Assembly (NCBI RefSeq): GCF_009792235.1
Contig: NZ_CP046973.1
Span: 3,534,001-3,598,000, forward strand
Length of the DNA stretch: 64,000 nt
Direction of reading: 5' to 3'
From: Microcystis aeruginosa FD4
GTDB lineage: Bacteria; Cyanobacteriota; Cyanobacteriia; Cyanobacteriales; Microcystaceae
The position numbers and the translations under genes were made by a program. Under the pieces are notes generated by a model. That model was not told the DNA's origin and searched no databases. It saw only the letters and a program-made list of their open reading frames with translations. Below, piece after piece: positions 62,512 through 64,000 of the stretch (positions within the stretch are counted from its first letter, which is position 1; every line of letters starts with the position of its first letter).

Positions 62512-62853
62512 ATGAAAGCAGTTAAAGCAATGGCAACCATTAACGAACAAGGACAAATCACCCTAGATAGTCCGCTAATGAATAACAAAAATAGTCGAGT
62601 AGAAATTATCATCCTCATCCCAGAATTAGCAATTGATAAAACATTAAATGTATGTGGTGGTGATGCTTGTATCCGTAATACCAGAATCCCGGTTTGGCTA
62701 TTAGTCAGCTACCAACAACAAGGACTGAGCGACGCAAAAATATTAGAGGCATATCCCACCCTAAACGCGGTTGATCTGGCAAATGCTTGGAGATATGCCG
62801 AAAATCATCCCCAAGAAATTGCCAAAGCAATCCTGGAAAACGAGGCTGATTAG
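62512..62853 (+). CDS. DUF433 antitoxin with AbrB/DUF2281-like N-terminal extension
   Basis: A 113-residue protein. Residues 50-110 are DUF433 (NVCGGDACIRNTRIPVWLLV, EAYPTLNAVDLANAWRYAE). The first 45 residues (MKAVKAMATINEQGQITLDS, ...SRVEIIILIPE) look like the beta-strand swapped-hairpin start of other small antitoxins, so this is probably a fusion of two antitoxin types. It is paired with the DUF5615 gene three bases downstream. Confidence 0.75.
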   Translation: MKAVKAMATINEQGQITLDSPLMNNKNSRVEIIILIPELAIDKTLNVCGGDACIRNTRIPVWLLVSYQQQGLSDAKILEAYPTLNAVDLANAWRYAENHPQEIAKAILENEAD

Positions 62854-62856
62854 ACA

Positions 62857-63201
62857 ATGGTAAAACTCTATGCAGATGAGCAATTTCCCTTACCTGTTAT
62901 CAGAATTTTGCGTTCCTTAGGATATGACATCTTGACAGTACAAGAGGCAGGAAAAGCAGAGCAAAAAATTCCAGATTCTGAAGTTCTGCACTATGCAATT
63001 AGCCTTAATCGAGCCGTATTAACTATGAATCGCCGAGATTTTATTCGTTTACACGCTCAAACATCTCAACATCAAGGCATTGTGATTTGTAGAAGTAGCA
63101 TTAACTGGGAAAAAATTGCCCAAGCTATAGACAATCATCTTTCTCAATTTGAAACTATAGAAGGACAACTGATTAGAATTAAATTACCTAACATAAGCTG
63201 A
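62857..63201 (+). CDS. DUF5615 PIN-like toxin, second
   Basis: A 114-residue protein (MVKLYADEQFPLPVIRILRS) with the DUF5615 motifs LYADEQFP, GYDILTVQEAG and AVLTMNRRDFIRLH. It differs from the one at 61922. Its antitoxin is the chimeric DUF433 gene immediately upstream. Confidence 0.85.
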   Translation: MVKLYADEQFPLPVIRILRSLGYDILTVQEAGKAEQKIPDSEVLHYAISLNRAVLTMNRRDFIRLHAQTSQHQGIVICRSSINWEKIAQAIDNHLSQFETIEGQLIRIKLPNIS

Positions 63202-63212
63202 ATAAGAAAACG

Positions 63213-63461
63213 ATGAAAACCACCAACCCACTACTACATCGAATTACTCAAACTGCTGGACAATGTGGCGGTCGTCCTTGTATTCGTGGAATGCGGATCT
63301 GGGTCACAGACATATTAGAAATGCTGGCTGAAAACGTCAGCATCACTGAAATTTTAGAAGACTTTCCCGATTTAGAACTAGCCGACATTCAAGCTTGTCT
63401 AATCTTTGCCGCACGTCGTACAGACTCTCCCAGACTAAAGAATCTCAACCAAAATGCTTGA
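63213..63461 (+). CDS. DUF433 antitoxin, orphan
   Basis: An 82-residue DUF433 protein (MKTTNPLLHRITQTAGQCGG, RPCIRGMRIWVTDILEMLAE). No DUF5615 toxin follows. The stop codon overlaps the -35 box of a promoter element copied from the methyltransferase gene, which marks a recombination join. Confidence 0.8.
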   Translation: MKTTNPLLHRITQTAGQCGGRPCIRGMRIWVTDILEMLAENVSITEILEDFPDLELADIQACLIFAARRTDSPRLKNLNQNA

Positions 63462-63486
63462 CAAAAGCCAAGACTTGACTTATACT
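63458..63486 (+). promoter_or_regulatory. Sigma-70-type promoter, copy 3
   Basis: TTGACA (63458-63463), 17 bases, TATACT (63481-63486), followed by TATAATGGGAATCCGTGC and ATATATATAGGGG, as in front of the methyltransferase gene. Here it lies about 130 bases before an unrelated gene (63617). Confidence 0.6.
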
Positions 63487-63616
63487 TATTATATAATGGG
63501 AATCCGTGCCTAAATATATATAGGGGTTTTCAGAGAAATTAACGAGCGTTTGCGGCAAGGATTAAAGCTGGTTTGGTTAGACTAACTTGATCAGTCCCTT
63601 TGAGGAGAGAAAAGTT

Positions 63617-64000
63617 ATGGCTGAGTCAAAAAGCTGGGATTTTCAGAGATTTTGGCAAACTCTAGACTATTTTGATAGTATTCCCCTATGGAGTTGTCTG
63701 CAAAAGCGGCTCGGTTTCGGGGAAGATAAAAAAAATCAGCTAACAAATGAGCCAGGGATGAAGACTATATTAGTCATTGGTGGGGAAAATGCGATCGGTA
63801 GAAAGGTAATCCCGCAACTACAGCAGCAAAACTATCAAATTCGCGCTTTAGTCGATAATATCGAGTCTGCACGTCAATTATTGGCTGAAAATGTCGATTT
63901 ATTTGCTCTGCAAACCCCGCAATTATTCACAGGGATTGAGAGAATTATCTACTGTCAAGGGGAGAATAACCGCCATAGTTTAGCTAATCTACTCGATTTA
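63617..64000 (+). CDS. NAD(P)-binding/CIA30-like protein, partial
   Basis: The first 128 codons are in the window. ATG 63617 follows GAGGAGAG. The start MAESKSWDFQRFWQTLDYFD is followed by a Rossmann motif MKTILVIGGENAIGRKVIPQ and NYQIRALVDNIESARQL, as in NmrA/atypical short-chain dehydrogenases, often fused in cyanobacteria with a CIA30 domain. The rest runs off the window. Confidence 0.7.
   Translation, partial: MAESKSWDFQRFWQTLDYFDSIPLWSCLQKRLGFGEDKKNQLTNEPGMKTILVIGGENAIGRKVIPQLQQQNYQIRALVDNIESARQLLAENVDLFALQTPQLFTGIERIIYCQGENNRHSLANLLDL

Overview
The window looks like a piece of a bloom-forming colonial cyanobacterium, most probably Microcystis aeruginosa or a close relative. The grounds are many GCGATCGC-type (HIP1-like) octamers, a SphR/SphS/PhoU phosphate-sensing set, cyanobacterial GlcD, a MgPME-cyclase-associated protein and class I fructose-bisphosphatase, a pair of microviridin-type ATP-grasp ligases of the Microcystis MdnB/MdnC kind, and a very high load of short repeats, MITE-like elements and TnpB-type insertion sequences. 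The species call rests on recalled family resemblance, not on a search.

Layout. 1-5.1 kb: the end of a peptide-type ABC permease, the phosphate regulon sensors (PhoU, SphS, SphR, all on the minus strand), a creatininase-family hydrolase and an unknown conserved protein. 5.1-9.3 kb: an IS5-like element with a derived MITE, glycolate dehydrogenase GlcD, a frameshifted HD-domain gene and composite repeats. 9.3-15.1 kb: an orphan LivG ATPase, a class C beta-lactamase-like hydrolase, an AI-2E/PerM transporter, a hydrolase remnant next to another MITE, and purH. 15.1-21 kb: a decayed MazE/MazF-like module inside the 3' end of a type II NADH dehydrogenase gene, which is the last gene of a translationally coupled MBOAT/SGNH-like/NDH-2 operon, then an FkbM methyltransferase. 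21-30.4 kb: a dead tnpB, an AtzG/AtzE-like pair, two glycosyltransferases, a MOSC protein, Mrp and RodA. 30.5-34.7 kb: two microviridin-type ATP-grasp ligases and a converging SbmA/BacA-like exporter, but no precursor peptide or acetyltransferase gene that I can find. 34.9-54.7 kb: mostly housekeeping genes (amine oxidase-like flavoprotein, YaaW-like, O-antigen ligase-like, AEC transporter, FGE-like protein, dynamin-like GTPase, a PLD/EF-hand/HhH lipoprotein, pdxJ, EbfC, a META/LppP lipoprotein, RNase R, DUF3153, fbp) interspersed with MITEs.

54.7-63.5 kb is the clear accessory island. It holds an Eco57I-like DNA methyltransferase (restriction-modification) gene whose promoter and 5' end are tandemly duplicated and whose coding region is split by an apparently intact TnpB element. 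Downstream is a stack of small toxin-antitoxin cassettes: a nucleotidyltransferase remnant with a small partner, DUF2281/PIN, DUF433/DUF5615, a chimeric DUF433/DUF5615, and an orphan DUF433. Copies of the methyltransferase 3' end recur between cassettes, which suggests serial cassette exchange at the end of that gene. The window ends in a partial NAD(P)-binding/CIA30-like gene preceded by a third copy of the methyltransferase promoter element.

Recurring architecture: at least three loci carry a bipartite minisatellite made of a (GGGGAAAT)n block, a short conserved centre and a (CCCTAACA)n block. TTATCAG heptamer arrays occur at several sites, one of them inside a tnpB gene. TA-flanked MITEs of at least two families account for much of the intergenic DNA.
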